64,000 nucleotides of DNA from Pedobacter sp. (GCF_031119335.1 NZ_JAVHXT010000015.1:1-64000); one strand, 5' to 3'. Shown: positions 42,718 through 52,835, counted from the stretch's first letter. Made by a program: numbers and translations. The notes: generated by a model not told the origin, from the sequence alone.

Positions 42718-43866
42718 TTAAACCTTAATAATTATATTCCTTTTATACATCACCCATAGTATCACATACCAAAATAGTACAAATGCTATCGCATAAGCTA
42801 ACGAAGCATTTAATGGGTCTGCAAAATTGGGAACAAACCAAGCCTTGTTTACATAACTTAGTGCTCCTACTTTCTCACCGTTAAGGTCAACTTTAATCAT
42901 GTTTAGCAGTCGCGGCATCAAGCCGGATAAAAAGAAAACCGTAATGGCATTTACACCATAAACCACAAAAGGTTTCGTAAAACGATTGTATTGGTTCACA
43001 TCAATCAGCCAGAAAGACAAGGCTAAAATAACGGTTGCTAATCCGCCAGTATATAAAACATAAGAACTTGTCCATAAAGATTTATTAATTGGGAATGACA
43101 AATCCCAAAGCAAACCACCCATAAACATCAAAGTGCCAGCAGAAAACAGCCAAGCAATTTTAGTAGCAGGCTCTATGGTTTTCTTTTTAAGATAAGTGCC
43201 TACCAATACGCCAATTAAGCAAGTTCCAATGGCTGGCAAGGTGCTTAAAAGTCCTTCAGGATCCCAAGTTTTGGCGGCTTTCCACAGATGTGCTTCGGTT
43301 AAAATGGTTCTGTCTAACCAAGCACCTAAATTGGTCTCTTTTTCTAAATTGGCAGGGCCGAAATCAGGTACAGAAACAAACGTCATTAATGCCCAATAAC
43401 CAAATAACAACACCACAATGGTTTGGAAAAGTCGCTTATCGCTCAGCTTTAAAAATAAAATAGATGAAATAAGGAAAACCACCGAAATTCTTTGCAAAAC
43501 ACCTGGAATTCTAACTGTTTTCAACGCTTCAATAAAATTGAAATCACTAAAATTTCTTGGGAAAAAAGCTAAAATAAAACCTAAAAGGAAAAGTGTGAAA
43601 GCTCTTTTTGATGCTTTCCAAATCGTTTTCCCGTGAGTAGTTGGATCCTCTCTTTTGCTGCCCATAGCATAGGCAATAGAAACGCCCACAATAAACAGAA
43701 AGAACGGAAAAACTAAGTCGGTAGGGGTGCAGCCATGCCACTCTGCGTGCGCTAATGGTGGATAAATATGTGCCCAACTTCCCGGATTGTTCACCAAGAT
43801 CATTGCGGCAACAGTTAAGCCTCTAAAAAAGTCGAGTGATAAGAGGCGTTGTGGTTTGGTTTCCAT
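42718..43866 (-). CDS. HGSNAT-like membrane acetyltransferase (DUF5009 type)
   Basis: 382 residues, ATG at 43866 taken over an in-frame ATG at 43896. The opening RLLSLDFFRGLTVAAMILVNNPGSW and HAEWHGCTPTDLVFPFFLFIVGVSIAY is the signature of heparan-alpha-glucosaminide N-acetyltransferase relatives (His in the second stretch is the expected acetyl-carrying residue). About ten to eleven transmembrane helices. Members are thought to acetylate terminal glucosamine across a membrane using acetyl-CoA. Adjacent to amino-sugar genes (NagB/PIG-L, AnmK), which supports an amino-sugar substrate. Inner membrane. Confidence 0.9.
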   Translation of the reverse strand: METKPQRLLSLDFFRGLTVAAMILVNNPGSWAHIYPPLAHAEWHGCTPTDLVFPFFLFIVGVSIAYAMGSKREDPTTHGKTIWKASKRAFTLFLLGFILAFFPRNFSDFNFIEALKTVRIPGVLQRISVVFLISSILFLKLSDKRLFQTIVVLLFGYWALMTFVSVPDFGPANLEKETNLGAWLDRTILTEAHLWKAAKTWDPEGLLSTLPAIGTCLIGVLVGTYLKKKTIEPATKIAWLFSAGTLMFMGGLLWDLSFPINKSLWTSSYVLYTGGLATVILALSFWLIDVNQYNRFTKPFVVYGVNAITVFFLSGLMPRLLNMIKVDLNGEKVGALSYVNKAWFVPNFADPLNASLAYAIAFVLFWYVILWVMYKRNIIIKV

Positions 43867-43937
43867 TGTCTGTAAATAAAAAATATCTTCTATCATTTAG
43901 TTTGTTATGCTAAAGATAGAAGATATTTTCTCGAATG

Positions 43938-44053
43938 ACGTCATTTCGACGACTTTAGGAGGAGAACTGTAAGAAAGCATCGCTAAATCTGTTTGTTAGA
44001 AGTGCTCCATTACAGATTTCTCTCCCGAAAAAAAATCGGGGTCGAAATGACGT
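43938..44053. repeat. Element bounded by perfect 13-bp inverted repeats
   Basis: ACGTCATTTCGAC (43938-43950) and GTCGAAATGACGT (44041-44053) enclose a spacer with CCCGAAAAAAAATCGGG. Located between the acyltransferase start and the NagB/PIG-L stop. Confidence 0.85.
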
Positions 44054-44062
44054 GCTAAAATG

Positions 44063-45982
44063 TTAATAATGATATCTCACAAAAGCTTCCATCGCTTCGT
44101 AATCAGCTAAACCTAAATCATCATAAATTTTTGCTGTTTCACGATTTCTGTCTTCTGCTCTTTGCCAGAATTCTCTTGGATCATCACCAGGAAAAACCGG
44201 AATATCTTTTTGCGATTGGTGTTTGAAAATTGCCAATTTCTTACGTTCAACCTCTTTCGGGCTTAATGGAACTGCCATTTCAATTTCATGAGGTTCAAAC
44301 TCGTGCCAAGCGCCACGGTACATCCATAACCAGCAATCGTTAACCCAATCTTCGGTTACTTTTAATCGTCTTAACGCCTCTACAATAATGTTAAAGCAAA
44401 CAATGTGTGTGCCGTGAGGGTCTTCAAAATCGCCCGCTGCAAATACTTGCTGAGGTTTTACTTTTTGAAGTAATTCCATGGTTAACTCAACATCTACATC
44501 CGAAACTGGATTTTTCTTCACTTTTCCAGTTTCGTAAAATGGAAGTGCTTGAAAATGGATGTTTTCGTCAGGTAAACCTGAGAAACGAGCTCCGGCAATA
44601 GCCTCACCTTTCCTAATTAAGCCTTTAACCAATTTAATTTCTTCTGAGTCAATTTGGTTTGGACGCTTGTTGGCCATAAACTCACGCATTTCTTCGTAAG
44701 TTTTTCTCATTGCGGTTTGGTCTATTCCCATTTTTTCAGAGAAATCGATATTAAATTCTACGAAACGTAAAACATCATCGTCCCAAACGGCAGTATTGCC
44801 CGAAGTTTGATAAGCAACATGAACTTCATGTCCTTGATCTGCCAAACGGATAAATGTACCACCCATCGAGATTACATCGTCATCAGGATGCGGAGAGAAC
44901 ACAATTGCTCTTTTCTTCGCAGGATTTGCCCTTTCAGGACGTTGGCTATCATCGGCATTTGGTTTGCCGCCTGGCCACCCTGTAATGGTATGTTGTAGTT
45001 TGTTGAAGATATCGATGTTAATATCGTAAACTGGACCTTGCTCTGTAGCTAACTGAGCCATGCCATTATTGTTATAATCGTCTTCAGTTAACTTAAGGAT
45101 AGGTTTGTTTAAGTGCCTAGCCAACCAAATTACCGCTTTACGGGTAAGTTCTGGTGTCCAGTCGCAATCTCTTGCTAACCAAGGGGTATTAAATCTGGTT
45201 AAGTCTAAAGCAGCATCTTGATCCAAGATAAACTCTACATTTTCAGAAAGTTGTAGGTAGGTAGCAGGAACTTCGCTTGAAATTTCTCCCTCTACCGCTT
45301 TTTTAATGATAGAAGCTTTTTTCCTATTCCAAGCCATCAAGATAATCTCTTTAGCTTTGAAAATAGTGCCAATACCCATGGTAATGGCTTTGGTTGGCAC
45401 GTTAGATTTACCACCAAAATCACGAGCCGCATCTCTACGGGTAAGGTCATCTAATGTAACTAAACGCGTTCCCGAGTTTGGCGCAGAACCTGGCTCGTTA
45501 AAACCAATGTGACCCGTACGACCAATACCTAAAATCTGAATATCCAGTCCGCCAACACTTTCTATCTTCTTTTCATAATTTAAACAGAAAGCTGGAATTT
45601 CTTCAAGACTTAAGGTGCCATCTGGAATGTGCACATTGTTTTTGTCTATGTCAATATGATCGAAAAGGTTTTCATTCATAAAGTAAACATAGCTCTGTAC
45701 AGAGTTTGGTTGCATTGGATAGTATTCATCCAAATTAAAGGTAATTACATTTTTGAAGCTTAATCCTTCTTCTTTGTGTAACCTTACCAGCTCTTTGTAA
45801 ACTGCAACTGGCGTAGCACCGGTAGCTAAACCTAAAACTGCATTTTCACCTTTTTGTTGTTTTTCTTTGATTAGTGAAGCGATACGGTTCGCAACACTCA
45901 GAGAAGCTTCTTTCGGATTTTTAAAAATACTTACTGGGAGCTTTTCGAACCTCGTTTCTTCTAATAGATTTAATCTTGCCAT
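44063..45982 (-). CDS. nagB: Fused glucosamine-6-phosphate deaminase (NagB) and PIG-L deacetylase-type protein
   Basis: 639 residues from the ATG at 45982. N-terminal NagB domain (about 15-265): LGLATGATPVAVYKELVRL, FNLDEYYPMQPNS, GRTGHIGFNEPGS, which converts glucosamine-6-phosphate to fructose-6-phosphate and ammonia. C-terminal PIG-L/LmbE domain (about 358-610) with the zinc motif VFSPHPDDDVISMGG (HPDDD at 365-369) and GDFEDPHGTHIVC. PIG-L enzymes deacetylate N-acetylglucosamine groups, so one polypeptide could deacetylate and then deaminate. I recall this long NagB form as common in Bacteroidota. Divergent from anmK (236 bases). Cytoplasmic. Confidence 0.92.
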   Translation of the reverse strand: MARLNLLEETRFEKLPVSIFKNPKEASLSVANRIASLIKEKQQKGENAVLGLATGATPVAVYKELVRLHKEEGLSFKNVITFNLDEYYPMQPNSVQSYVYFMNENLFDHIDIDKNNVHIPDGTLSLEEIPAFCLNYEKKIESVGGLDIQILGIGRTGHIGFNEPGSAPNSGTRLVTLDDLTRRDAARDFGGKSNVPTKAITMGIGTIFKAKEIILMAWNRKKASIIKKAVEGEISSEVPATYLQLSENVEFILDQDAALDLTRFNTPWLARDCDWTPELTRKAVIWLARHLNKPILKLTEDDYNNNGMAQLATEQGPVYDINIDIFNKLQHTITGWPGGKPNADDSQRPERANPAKKRAIVFSPHPDDDVISMGGTFIRLADQGHEVHVAYQTSGNTAVWDDDVLRFVEFNIDFSEKMGIDQTAMRKTYEEMREFMANKRPNQIDSEEIKLVKGLIRKGEAIAGARFSGLPDENIHFQALPFYETGKVKKNPVSDVDVELTMELLQKVKPQQVFAAGDFEDPHGTHIVCFNIIVEALRRLKVTEDWVNDCWLWMYRGAWHEFEPHEIEMAVPLSPKEVERKKLAIFKHQSQKDIPVFPGDDPREFWQRAEDRNRETAKIYDDLGLADYEAMEAFVRYHY

Positions 45983-46218
45983 TAATCTTGGTTTTTTATT
46001 GAACGGAGCAGTAAATATAGAATAGTTAAATAGAAAAAAAAAGAGTAGATATTTGCAAGAAGCTGGTGTTTTGAACAAAAACAGCCTTTAAGGGGCATTT
46101 CAAGCGTTTGATACTTTTTAAAAAAATTAAAAAACATTTTTTGCAACGGGTGTTTTATGATGGATTACCTCTTATTTTCAAAACAACTCGTACCTTTCGC
46201 TATCAAATATTAAAGGCA

Positions 46219-47418
46219 ATGAAAAACCAAATCGAAAATCTTTACCAAAGATCTAATAAGGAAGAAAAGTTAATTATCGGCCTAATGTCGGGTACTTCAA
46301 TGGATGGATTGGATATTGCCCTTAGCTCGTTTAAAGGTAGCGGTGCTAACACGCAAATCAAGTTGCTAAAATTTAAAACAGCCGATTATACCGATACTTT
46401 CAGAAAACAGGTTAAATCGATTTTTTCTAAAAGAGAAGTAGATCTGGAAATGGTTTGCTTAATGAATGAGCAAGTTGCTATTACCCATGCCAAGTTAATT
46501 AATGAGGCAATTGCAGAGTGGGGCTATACAAATGAGGATATTGATTTTATTGCTAGCCACGGACAAACAATTTATCATGCTCCGAAATCATTGCATAAAA
46601 GAGCAGGCTTGCCAAATGGTACGCTGCAAATTGGCGATGGAGATCATATTGCCGTACATACTGGAATAATCACGCTTAGCGATTTTAGGCAAAAACATAT
46701 TGCCGCAGGTGGCGAAGGTGCTCCTTTGGCAGTTTACGGAGATTATCTGATTTTTTCTAAGCAAGGAGAAGACAGAATTATGTTGAACATTGGTGGAATT
46801 GCCAATTATACTTATTTGCCTGGTGATCTGGACTCTTCTAAAGTGTTTTCAACCGATATTGGTCCAGGAAATACATTAATGGATCAGTATGTACAGAAGC
46901 ATTTTGAAGGTTTGTACTACGATAAAGATGCTGCAATTTCTAAATCTGGCACTGTAAATGAAGCATTGCTTGATGAACTTTCGAAAGATCCTTTTTTCGC
47001 AGCAGATTTCCCGAAGACAACTGGCCCGGAGCTGTTTAGTTTGGGATATTTAGAACAAGCACAACAAAAAAGCTCAACTACCGATCTGAGCAAGCAAGAT
47101 GTAATGGCTACATTATGTCATTTATCTGCCAAAGGGATCATCGAGTCTATTCAGCGTGTGTTGCCAAATCTATCTAAGCCCGTCCTGTATCTAAGCGGAG
47201 GTGGAATGCACAATCCATTATTGTTATCCTTATTGAGAGAAGCTTTGCCACAAATTGCATTTAAAACAACTCACGATCTGGAGATCAATCCGGATGCGAA
47301 AGAGGCGGTTCTTTTCGCTTTACTAGCAAATGAAACACTAACTGGTGGCGAAATTAACTTTGGCAACAGAGAAGGTGTGCCGTCTATTTGTATGGGGAAA
47401 ATCAGTTTGCCAAAATAA
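46219..47418 (+). CDS. anmK: Anhydro-N-acetylmuramic acid kinase
   Basis: Phosphorylates and opens 1,6-anhydro-MurNAc, the product of lytic transglycosylases, to MurNAc-6-phosphate during peptidoglycan recycling. 399 residues from the ATG at 46219; an in-frame start at 46108 would add 37 residues without family match. Motifs: LIIGLMSGTSMDGLDIAL (nucleotide-binding), SHGQTIYHAP, IGDGDHIAVHTGI, GEGAPLAVYGDYLIF, MLNIGGIANYTYLPG and STDIGPGNTLMDQ. MurQ, the usual next enzyme, is not in the window. Divergent from the NagB/PIG-L gene. Cytoplasmic. Confidence 0.95.
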   Translation: MKNQIENLYQRSNKEEKLIIGLMSGTSMDGLDIALSSFKGSGANTQIKLLKFKTADYTDTFRKQVKSIFSKREVDLEMVCLMNEQVAITHAKLINEAIAEWGYTNEDIDFIASHGQTIYHAPKSLHKRAGLPNGTLQIGDGDHIAVHTGIITLSDFRQKHIAAGGEGAPLAVYGDYLIFSKQGEDRIMLNIGGIANYTYLPGDLDSSKVFSTDIGPGNTLMDQYVQKHFEGLYYDKDAAISKSGTVNEALLDELSKDPFFAADFPKTTGPELFSLGYLEQAQQKSSTTDLSKQDVMATLCHLSAKGIIESIQRVLPNLSKPVLYLSGGGMHNPLLLSLLREALPQIAFKTTHDLEINPDAKEAVLFALLANETLTGGEINFGNREGVPSICMGKISLPK

Positions 47419-47463
47419 ATGTGAATTTGTTTATAAGTTTTAGCCTTGCAGATTTGAAATAAA

Positions 47464-47494
47464 TTTGGATATTTATCTCAGCGTAACATATTTG
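47464..47494 (+). promoter_or_regulatory. Predicted promoter of the second SusC/SusD operon
   Basis: TTTGG (47464-47468) and CATATTTG (47487-47494) lie with 19 bases between the TTG and the -7 element, near the Bacteroidota consensus. A 5-bp inverted repeat CTGACAATTTAGTCAG follows about 8 bases later and could be an operator. Confidence 0.5.
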
Positions 47495-47548
47495 TTGCGC
47501 AGCTGACAATTTAGTCAGGATAACTAACCATTTATATTCACTTCAGGT

Positions 47549-50500
47549 ATGGAGAAACTCAACACTTCATGGCATTCCACATTGAGGGTACTCTTTATGG
47601 CGCCAATCTTTTTGCTGTTGTTTATTACGGCAAATGCACAAACCAATCGTTACGTAATTACGGGAAGAATTACAGAAGATGCTTCTAAAGCACCCATACC
47701 CGGGGCTGGGGTAAAGGTGCAGGGCACTAACTTCGCCGTTGCCGCTAATAGCGACGGAACTTATTCTTTAACGGCTAATCTTGCTCCAGGCAGTTACCAG
47801 TTGGCCGTAACGTTTATTGGTTACAAAACATCAACCAAACAAATTACTTTAGGAAGCAACACTAATGTATCTGCAGATTTTTCTATGTCGCAAGATGCAA
47901 TGGGACTTGATGAGGTGATCGTTACTGGTACCTCGCAAGGAACTACCAGAAAGCAGTTGGGTAACTATATTACCACTGTAAAAGGTGATGATTTGGTGAA
48001 AGCACCAACTGGAAATGTACTGACCTCGTTGCAGGGCAAAGTTGCTGGTGCTCAAATTAGTCAAAACTCTGGCGATCCGGCTGGAGGTATGTCCGTGAAA
48101 CTCCGTGGTATCAGCTCTGCTAACTCTTCTACAGAACCATTGTATATTATTGATGGGGTAATCGTAAACAATACCACTACAAGGGTTACAAATACTACCG
48201 CTAATTACGATGGAGGTAACTTCGTGGGCAGCATTGGACAGAACAGGATGGTAGATATCAATCCTGCGGATATTGAAAGAGTAGAGGTTTTAAATGGCGC
48301 TTCTGCAGCAGCAATTTACGGTTCTAGAGCAAACGCAGGTGTAATTCAGATCTTCACCAAAAAAGGTGTGGCGGGTAAGACACAAGTGAGCTTTAACTCA
48401 AACTTGATGATTAGCGAACTACGTAAGAAAATTGAGGTAAACCAATCTCCGGTTAAATTTGGTCTAGGGGTCGATGTATTAACACAGGATGTTATTGCTA
48501 CCCCGCTGGCTACCATTACTAGCCCGGTAACCCGTTACGATTACCAAGATTATATTTTTAGAACAGCTGTGGGTACTGATAACAACCTATCTATTTCTGG
48601 TGGTGGAGAGAATACCAAAGTTTACAGTTCATTTGGTTACTTTAACAACCAAGGTATCATTAAGAACACCGATTTTAGAAAATATACTTTCCGTACCAAC
48701 ATCGAACAAAAAATAACAGACTGGGCCCGCCTTTCTGGAGGTTTGAACTATGTGAAAAGTGCTGCAAACGAAAAGCCGGACGGTAACTCGTTTTTCTCGC
48801 CAATGAACTCAGTTACTATTATTGGTAACTTCCATGACATTTGGAGAAGAGATGCCAACGGAAATTTAATGGCTGTGGGCGAACGAGGTCGTGTAAATCC
48901 AGTATCTGTTATTGAAGACATTAAGCAGAAGCAAGAAGTAGACAGGATTATCGCCAATGCTGCTTTAAAACTAAATCCAATAAAGAATTTAACGGTAGAT
49001 TTTACATTGGGTGTAGATAATTCAATGCAAAATGGAACAACCTATATTCCCCCTTATACATACAACGTTAATCCAGATTTTTTTGGGGGAGGTGTTACGA
49101 TGAATGCTGCCCAAAATGGATATTCTAGTGCAGCAAGCAACAAAGCATTATTGTTTAACAACGAAATCAATGCAACTTATCAGGCACAAATTTCTGAAAA
49201 GTTGACATCGGTTACCCAAGTAGGTTACTCTTACCAGTACGAAAGAGGTCAGTACGCATTATTGCAAGGAAGAGGCTTAGCTCCGAAAATTACTACGGTG
49301 AATGGCGCTTCTACACCGCTTCCTGGGGTTGATGGTAGAACCGAGCTTTCTATAAGTGGTGCTTATGTACAACAAAACTTTAAATATAAAGATCATCTTT
49401 TCGTTACGGGTGCTCTACGTATGGACGAGTCGTCTGTATTTGGTGTTGATGAGCGAAACCAACTTTATGTGAAAGCCAGTGTAAGTTACGTGCCATCATC
49501 AGCAGATTATTGGAAAAATACCAGCCTTTCTTCGTGGTGGGATACTTTTAAATTGAGAGCGGCTTACGGACAATCAGGCAATTTAACTGGTATCAGCGCA
49601 TACGAAAGAATTAATGCCTACAGCGGGCAGCCTTTCTTAGGCTTTACTTCCCTGTTTACAATCGGTACTCTATCTAACGAAGCTGTTAAGCCAGAACGTC
49701 AAGATGAGTTAGAGGTTGGTACAGACTTGGGCTTCTTAAAAAACAGATTAACCTTAAGTTTCAACTACTATAATAAAAAAGTTAAGGACTTGTTGTTGCC
49801 TCAGGTAATTGCGCCAACTGAAGGTTTTACCAGCTTTTTGAACAACATTGGTTCATTAAAAAACACCGGCTTTGAAATTATTTTGGGAGGAACACCTATT
49901 AAAACAAATGATTTCAACTGGAATGCCAATTTGATCTTCAACAAAAACAAAAACGAAGCTTATGATATTGGCGCCATGAGATTATTGAGTACAAACCCTG
50001 GTGCGCCAATTGGTATAATTGATGGTGAGCCATTAGGTGTGTTTTACGGAACTTATTTCGCGAGAAATGCTGATGGTAGTTTGGTGACTAATGCTGCTGG
50101 TATTCCACAGCAGGCTAGAGATGGCGCAGGAAATCCATTAAGAAAAGTGCTTGGAGATCCAAATCCAGATTTTAACTGGACTATAGTTAACGATTTTAAC
50201 TATAAGAAATTTGGTTTACGAGTTCAGCTAGATGGCGTACAAGGTAGTGAGGTGTGGAATGCAGACTGGAGAACTAGACAAGGCGTTGGTAACGGAAAAG
50301 TGGCTGAGCAAGAACAATTGGGTCAATTACCAAGAGGTTATGTGGCTGGTGTATATGCTATTGAAGAATGGAGGATTGATGATGGATCTTTTGTGAAATT
50401 GAGAGAGGTTGCATTAAGCTACAATATTGGTAAAGTAAAATCAATAAGTAATATGACTGTGGTGTTAAGCGGTAGAAATTTAATTTCTTGGGACAAATAC

Positions 50501-50617
50501 AAAGGTTATGATCCAGAATTGAACTCAGCAGGTCAGTCGACCATTCTAAGAAATATAGATTTTGGCTCGGTTCCGATTCCTAGAACGTTCAGTTTAGGTT
50601 TACAAGTTAAGTTTTAA
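47549..50617 (+). CDS. SusC/RagA-family TonB-linked outer membrane receptor
   Basis: 1022 residues. Signal peptide (about 1-31, ending ITANAQ), carboxypeptidase-regulatory-like domain (about 35-115; GAGVKVQGTNFAVAANSDGTY), TonB-box-like MGLDEVIVTGTSQGT (about 117-131), plug with MSVKLRGISSANSSTEPLYIIDGVI, and barrel to LGLQVKF. It lacks an STN domain. Partner SusD follows after 16 bases. Position downstream of anmK suggests an amino-sugar or peptidoglycan-fragment substrate; that is inference. Confidence 0.96.
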   Translation: MEKLNTSWHSTLRVLFMAPIFLLLFITANAQTNRYVITGRITEDASKAPIPGAGVKVQGTNFAVAANSDGTYSLTANLAPGSYQLAVTFIGYKTSTKQITLGSNTNVSADFSMSQDAMGLDEVIVTGTSQGTTRKQLGNYITTVKGDDLVKAPTGNVLTSLQGKVAGAQISQNSGDPAGGMSVKLRGISSANSSTEPLYIIDGVIVNNTTTRVTNTTANYDGGNFVGSIGQNRMVDINPADIERVEVLNGASAAAIYGSRANAGVIQIFTKKGVAGKTQVSFNSNLMISELRKKIEVNQSPVKFGLGVDVLTQDVIATPLATITSPVTRYDYQDYIFRTAVGTDNNLSISGGGENTKVYSSFGYFNNQGIIKNTDFRKYTFRTNIEQKITDWARLSGGLNYVKSAANEKPDGNSFFSPMNSVTIIGNFHDIWRRDANGNLMAVGERGRVNPVSVIEDIKQKQEVDRIIANAALKLNPIKNLTVDFTLGVDNSMQNGTTYIPPYTYNVNPDFFGGGVTMNAAQNGYSSAASNKALLFNNEINATYQAQISEKLTSVTQVGYSYQYERGQYALLQGRGLAPKITTVNGASTPLPGVDGRTELSISGAYVQQNFKYKDHLFVTGALRMDESSVFGVDERNQLYVKASVSYVPSSADYWKNTSLSSWWDTFKLRAAYGQSGNLTGISAYERINAYSGQPFLGFTSLFTIGTLSNEAVKPERQDELEVGTDLGFLKNRLTLSFNYYNKKVKDLLLPQVIAPTEGFTSFLNNIGSLKNTGFEIILGGTPIKTNDFNWNANLIFNKNKNEAYDIGAMRLLSTNPGAPIGIIDGEPLGVFYGTYFARNADGSLVTNAAGIPQQARDGAGNPLRKVLGDPNPDFNWTIVNDFNYKKFGLRVQLDGVQGSEVWNADWRTRQGVGNGKVAEQEQLGQLPRGYVAGVYAIEEWRIDDGSFVKLREVALSYNIGKVKSISNMTVVLSGRNLISWDKYKGYDPELNSAGQSTILRNIDFGSVPIPRTFSLGLQVKF

Positions 50618-50633
50618 TGGTTAACGAGATATA

Positions 50634-51932
50634 ATGATGAAAAATATAAGAACAAATTCAACATACTTAGCTTGTGGATTGTTATTCGCTGCAAGTATAA
50701 TGTCATCGTGTAAAAAGGAATTTGATGATCCTTCGAGAGCAAAGTCGGATGTGGCCTTAGGTTCTGCCCAAGCAATGTCGGCAGTTGCGGTTGGTATTCA
50801 GCGAACATACACGGTAGCCCGTACCGGCGTTATTTTTAATGCTGTAGCAACATCAGGTTTTTCGAGCAATGAGTTAAGGTTGCTAAATGCTGGTAACATC
50901 CCAGAATTGCAGTTAAGTACAGGTGGCAACGCAGTAGATGGAACCAATACCATTCTTTTTAATTTATGGGCATCAGCCTATAAGGTAGTCGCTGAAAGTA
51001 ATAATGTGATTAGCAATGCAGAGAGGCTTGGCGATAAAGGTTATGCTTCTGGACTGATTGGCTATGTGACAATCTTTAAGGCCTTGTCTTTAGGTACCAT
51101 ATCTTCGTTTTGGGAAAAGGTACCGGTAACAACAGGTAAGAATGTACCTTTTGTAACTAGAGATGAAGGCTATAAGGCGGCAATAGCAGCAATAGACAAA
51201 GCCTTAGCTGCTATTGCCGCTGCTCCAATTTCGGCACAGTTTAATGCTACGGTGCCTAACCTAAATATTGTGAATACGCTACATGCATTAAAAGCCAGAT
51301 ATGCATTGTTCACAGGTCAATATCCTTTAGCAATAGCTGAAGCTAACGCGGTTTCATTGACAGTTGGGTCGGCATTTACTTTCGATAATGCTAATCCTAA
51401 CGTCTTGAATACTATTATTGCTTCAAATAATGTGTTTCAACCAACAGATACGAACTTGGGCCTATCGGGAACATTAGTTCCAGATGCAAACGATAAGCGT
51501 GTTCCTTTTTACACAGTAATGGCGGGTAGTCCAGCTACGGTGCGTATGGCTGGCTTTTCGACTTCTGTTACTGGTGGCATTCCAATTTTTTTACCAGGCG
51601 AAATGCTGTTAATAAAAGCAGAAGCCTATGCCCGCCAAACCACGCCAGATTTAGGTAATTCGTTAATTGAATTAAACAAGGTAGTAACTAAAAACAATGA
51701 TATATTTGGCGTAAATGCAAATTTGCTTCCTTTAGTTGGACCATTTACACAAGCAGAATTGTTAGAGCGCATTTACCAACATAGGTGTATTGAGCTGTTT
51801 GCTTCAGGTTTGAAATTGGAAGACATGCGTAGGTTCAATAGACCACAGGCAGAAATGAAACGTAGGTTTATGCCATACCCTTTCCAAGAAAGAGATAACA
51901 ATCCGAATACGCCGGCAAACCCAACATTTTAA
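50634..51932 (+). CDS. Short SusD/RagB-family lipoprotein
   Basis: 432 residues, shorter than the other SusD proteins in this window (502 and 602). Lipoprotein signal IMSSC (Cys26). Helical region with NVISNAERLGDKGYASGLIG and YVTIFKALSLGTISSFWEKVP, a late FLPGEMLLIKAEAYAR, and the C-terminal YQHRCIELFASGLKLEDMRR. The signature tail is FMPYPFQERDNNPNTPANP. Pairs with the SusC protein encoded upstream; terminator at 51937. Confidence 0.93.
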   Translation: MMKNIRTNSTYLACGLLFAASIMSSCKKEFDDPSRAKSDVALGSAQAMSAVAVGIQRTYTVARTGVIFNAVATSGFSSNELRLLNAGNIPELQLSTGGNAVDGTNTILFNLWASAYKVVAESNNVISNAERLGDKGYASGLIGYVTIFKALSLGTISSFWEKVPVTTGKNVPFVTRDEGYKAAIAAIDKALAAIAAAPISAQFNATVPNLNIVNTLHALKARYALFTGQYPLAIAEANAVSLTVGSAFTFDNANPNVLNTIIASNNVFQPTDTNLGLSGTLVPDANDKRVPFYTVMAGSPATVRMAGFSTSVTGGIPIFLPGEMLLIKAEAYARQTTPDLGNSLIELNKVVTKNNDIFGVNANLLPLVGPFTQAELLERIYQHRCIELFASGLKLEDMRRFNRPQAEMKRRFMPYPFQERDNNPNTPANPTF

Positions 51933-51936
51933 TACT

Positions 51937-51966
51937 GAAAAGGGAGGTTTTAACCTCCCTTTTTTA
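51937..51966. terminator. Bidirectional terminator between SusD and the DeoR-type gene
   Basis: Stem AAAAGGGAGGTT / AACCTCCCTTTT, loop TT, with T-runs on both strands. It separates two convergent genes. Confidence 0.9.
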
Positions 51967-51969
51967 TCG

Positions 51970-52716
51970 TTATATAATCTGTAGTCCTTTTGTCTGGTAT
52001 GCTAATAGCGTTTCCTCGCTGGGATCTAGTTCAGTGACCAAATAACTGATATTCTCCAGTCCAGCAACCTTTAGCCTAAGTGTAATTCCTAATTTCTCTG
52101 AAATACATAGTACGGCCGTTTTTTTAGAAGAAGCAATCATCGCCTTTTTCAATTGGTTAATTTCCCAATCAGTGTCTGTTACGCCATCCGCTGGATGTAG
52201 GGCACTTGTTCCCATTAAGCATAAATCTGCCCTAATATCAGCCAGTTGGCTAATTACATGGCCACCGTAGCTAATCTGAGAATTCTTCGCGAATAATCCG
52301 CCTATTAAGATCACTTCAATTTTTTCGTATTTGGCCAACTCTACCGCAACCAATGGGCTAATGGTAATAAATGTAGCATGAAGGTGCTGTGGCAATTGTT
52401 TCGCTAGCTCTATAACGGTCGTTCCACCGCCGGTTAAAATCACCATTCCATCTTTAATAAGTGAGGAAGTTTTCTTGGCAATGTTAATTTTTGCATCCTT
52501 CGCATATACTTTACTATCGTCAAAAGAAGACTGATAAGATTTCGAAAGTGCACCTCCGTGTACCTTCGTTAGTAAATTATCGTCAGCAAGTTCTTGTAAA
52601 TCTCTTCTAATGGTATCTTCCGATACGTTTAATAAATCCACCAAATCTGAACTTAACACCCTATTGTGTAAGTTAATTTGGCGCATAATCATATTGTGGC
52701 GTTCTTTTTTAAGCAT
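51970..52716 (-). CDS. DeoR/GlpR-family transcriptional regulator
   Basis: 248 residues. N-terminal winged helix with RHNMIMRQINLHNRVLSSDLVDLLNVSEDTIRRDLQ (written as LVDLLNVSEDTIRRDLQEL for the recognition helix), then a DeoR sensor domain with VILTGGGTTVIELAKQLP, ITISPLVAVELAK and LCLMGTSALHPADGVTD. DeoR regulators usually respond to a phosphosugar. The gene is divergent from the SusC operon at 52973 (256-base spacer), so it probably controls it and perhaps itself. Effector might be an amino-sugar phosphate, by context. Confidence 0.93.
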   Translation of the reverse strand: MLKKERHNMIMRQINLHNRVLSSDLVDLLNVSEDTIRRDLQELADDNLLTKVHGGALSKSYQSSFDDSKVYAKDAKINIAKKTSSLIKDGMVILTGGGTTVIELAKQLPQHLHATFITISPLVAVELAKYEKIEVILIGGLFAKNSQISYGGHVISQLADIRADLCLMGTSALHPADGVTDTDWEINQLKKAMIASSKKTAVLCISEKLGITLRLKVAGLENISYLVTELDPSEETLLAYQTKGLQII

Positions 52717-52835
52717 TTTTTAATATTGCGTTTAATCAGGGTAAGGTAGTAAAAATATTTTTTTTGTAGTATAATGATTTTAAATAACACCAAATTGTGC
52801 GGATTTTTGCGGGGTTTTTAAGGTAAATTATCTTT

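Noticed and set aside
46108..46218. N-terminal extension of AnmK
   Set aside because: The added residues do not resemble the family, which begins near the LIIGLMSGTSMDG motif; the ATG at 46219 is adequate.
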